From: Ktedonobacteraceae bacterium
GTDB taxonomy: Bacteria > Chloroflexota > Ktedonobacteria > Ktedonobacterales > Ktedonobacteraceae
Direction of reading: 5' to 3'
Assembly (NCBI GenBank): GCA_014896635.1
Contig: JADBKA010000230.1
Span: forward strand, 1 to 7,618
DNA length: 7,618 nucleotides
Within the stretch, counting starts at the first letter, position 1; each line of letters opens with the position of its first letter. Both the position numbers and the translations under genes were made by a program. Of the stretch, positions 6,428 through 7,618 are shown piece after piece. A model generated the notes under the pieces. That model was not told where the DNA came from. It was given only the letters and a program-made list of their open reading frames with translations, and made no database searches.

Positions 6428-7618
6428 CGTTTGATGTTGATGGCGGCGTTGTGGTCGCGGTCCAGTTCACAGCCACAGGAACAGCTATGCCAGCGTTCAC
6501 TGAGTTCTTTCTGGACGATGGACCCACAGCCGCTACACATCTGACTGGTGTGCCTGGGGGAGACAAACAGCACGCGCGAACCGGCCCATGCTGCCTTGTT
6601 CATCACGATCTGTTGGAACTGACCCCAACCAGCGTCATTGATCGATTTGTTTAAGCCAGATTTTGCACTGGCTCCGTTGGGAAGATATGCGCCGGTTGTC
6701 TCATCCTGCCTGGGCTTCGGGCGTTTGCTCATATTGGCAGGTTGCAACTTCTCAAAGACGATTACCCCATAGCGGTTAACCAACTTCCGCGCTTCTTTGT
6801 GGTGAAAGTCTTTGCGTTGGTTGCGAATGTGCCGATGGTTTTTGCCTACCAGTTGCGCGGCCTTTCTTCGGCGTTTCGATCCGCGCTTCTTGCGTGACAA
6901 CGCCTCTTGCAGCTTCTTGAGCTTCTGTTCTGAGCGCCGCAAGTGGCGCGGGTTTTCGATAGTTCTCCCATCGGAAAGCGTTCCAAAGTGCAGCAAGCCC
7001 AAATCAATGCCAATGGCGTCTGTTGATGGATGATAGACAACCTCTTGCTCTATCTCACACGTGAAGATCACAAACCACTTTTCGCCTTCGCGCTTGATGG
7101 TACAGGTTTTCATCATGCCCTGTGGCGGATTAGCCTTTTTCTTCTGAGGGAACTTCACCTTGAGCGTGCCAATTTTCGAGAGACAGACACGAGTATCCTG
7201 CGTCAGCGAAAAGCCCGATTGTGGAAACGTGAACGAGTCATAGCGTCCAGAGGCTTGAAAGCGCGGGTATCCTGGCTTCTCCCCACTCTTTACGCGCCGA
7301 AAGAATGCCTTGAACGCTTTGTCTACCCGCCTGAGTGTGTCTTGCAACACCTGAGAATGGATGTCAGCGTACTCCGGTCTGATCTCTTTGATCTCAGGAA
7401 GTTGTGCCGCCTGTTGGTGGTAGCCAATGCTCACCCCACACATGCGGTAGGCATCTTTGCGCTCTTGCAGAGCCGCATTGTACAATTCGCGGTTACGATC
7501 AAGCACCTCTTGCAATCTCACCGCCTGTTTTCTGGTGGGGGAGAGGCGGTATTTGTACGCTTTCAGATGAGACATGCTTCTGATTCTCAATGGACTGCTT
7601 GATGATGGGAAGCGGCGC
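6326..7618 (-). mobile_element. IS200/IS605-group (IS1341-like) element, left end not resolved
   Basis: A tnpB gene with a structured right end makes up this element. The right end is placed near 6326, after the CCCC/GGGG hairpin and the following GTCGTCAC; this boundary is a judgement. No tnpA (Y1 HUH transposase) is present in the window. The left end should lie upstream of tnpB, at or beyond 7618. Such elements make no target duplication and have no terminal inverted repeats, and none were seen. Confidence 0.65.
6343..7575 (-). CDS. tnpB: TnpB RNA-guided nuclease of an IS605/IS1341-like element
   Basis: TnpB is the small RNA-guided DNA nuclease ancestral to Cas12. From the preferred ATG the protein has 410 residues, normal for the family. 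The N-terminus MSHLKAYKYRLSPT and the helix-turn-helix/OB-like part (about 1-115) match IS1341-type proteins. The RuvC core shows Asp191 in GIDLGL (189-194), Glu275 in FEKLQPANM (274-282) and DRDHNAAINI starting at 372, which carries the third acidic residue. The zinc finger has Cys347 and Cys350 (CSGCG), then Cys365 and Cys367 in HSCSCGC. A basic helical segment KKRGSKRRRKAAQLVGKNHRHIRNQRKDFHHKEARKL precedes Glu275 in the usual place. The reading frame is open throughout, so it is probably active. A TTG at 7590 would add five residues; ATG at 7575 is chosen because family N-termini begin just before KAYKYRL, although no clear ribosome site precedes either codon. The stop codon lies inside the right-end hairpin. 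No TnpA partner is visible. Confidence 0.95.
   Translation of the reverse strand: MSHLKAYKYRLSPTRKQAVRLQEVLDRNRELYNAALQERKDAYRMCGVSIGYHQQAAQLPEIKEIRPEYADIHSQVLQDTLRRVDKAFKAFFRRVKSGEKPGYPRFQASGRYDSFTFPQSGFSLTQDTRVCLSKIGTLKVKFPQKKKANPPQGMMKTCTIKREGEKWFVIFTCEIEQEVVYHPSTDAIGIDLGLLHFGTLSDGRTIENPRHLRRSEQKLKKLQEALSRKKRGSKRRRKAAQLVGKNHRHIRNQRKDFHHKEARKLVNRYGVIVFEKLQPANMSKRPKPRQDETTGAYLPNGASAKSGLNKSINDAGWGQFQQIVMNKAAWAGSRVLFVSPRHTSQMCSGCGSIVQKELSERWHSCSCGCELDRDHNAAINIKRAGIALLAKESQARTEPSEDALLRSPCL

Noticed and set aside
6343..7575. TnpB-derived inactive repressor (TldR-like)
   Set aside because: The RuvC acidic residues (Asp191, Glu275 and the DRD motif) are all present, so there is no sign of an inactivated nuclease.
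7030..7602. Plus-strand open frame (190 codons) opposite tnpB
   Set aside because: It lies antisense to the conserved N-terminal half of TnpB, has no recognisable motif and no ribosome site stands out.
7576..7613. GCTTC ... GAAGC inverted repeat upstream of tnpB as the element's left-end hairpin
   Set aside because: Only five base pairs around a 28-base loop. The left end cannot be judged because the window stops at 7618.
1..7618. CRISPR array, tRNA or rRNA genes
   Set aside because: No regularly spaced direct repeats or tRNA/rRNA-like segments were seen on reading both strands.

Overview
The window looks like a piece of a bacterial chromosome, most likely from the Chloroflexota and plausibly the class Ktedonobacteria. 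That placement is an impression from protein style, a mid-range GC content judged by eye, the mix of a multidomain GAF-PAS-cyclase with a stand-alone TnpB, and a two-subunit succinyl-CoA synthetase of the short bacterial type. No rRNA or other marker gene is present to prove it.

Left part (1-4264, plus strand): four genes run in the same direction. sucC and sucD encode the beta and alpha subunits of succinyl-CoA synthetase of the TCA cycle and are 13 bases apart. After 23 bases comes a complete zinc-dependent histone-deacetylase-family (AcuC/HDAC-like) amidohydrolase. After a further 69 bases comes a two-lobed GNAT acyltransferase whose C-terminal lobe keeps the acyl-CoA-binding loop. No convincing terminator separates the four, so they may be one transcript. 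It would make or use succinyl-CoA and carry a possible acyl-transferase and deacylase pair, an arrangement that recalls the acuA/acuC logic of Bacillus.

Middle part (4265-6340, minus strand): a convergent gene encodes a soluble GAF-PAS-class III nucleotide cyclase. Both metal-binding aspartates and the transition-state Asn/Arg are present, but the lysine that normally reads the purine is alanine. Its real start is probably a GTG at 6244 behind a strong GGAGG, not the upstream GTG at 6340, which lies inside the end of a transposable element.

Right part (about 6326-7618, minus strand): an IS200/IS605-group (IS1341-like) element encodes an apparently intact TnpB RNA-guided nuclease. No tnpA is visible and the left end lies at or beyond the window edge. 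The last codons of tnpB and the bases just after it form three consecutive stem-loops, the layout expected of an omega (reRNA) guide RNA scaffold. The predicted guide would then be the bases just past the element, in the 5' region of the cyclase gene. This overlap of coding sequence, RNA structure and neighbouring promoter region is the most notable feature of the window. The window has no gene-free stretch longer than 300 bases.
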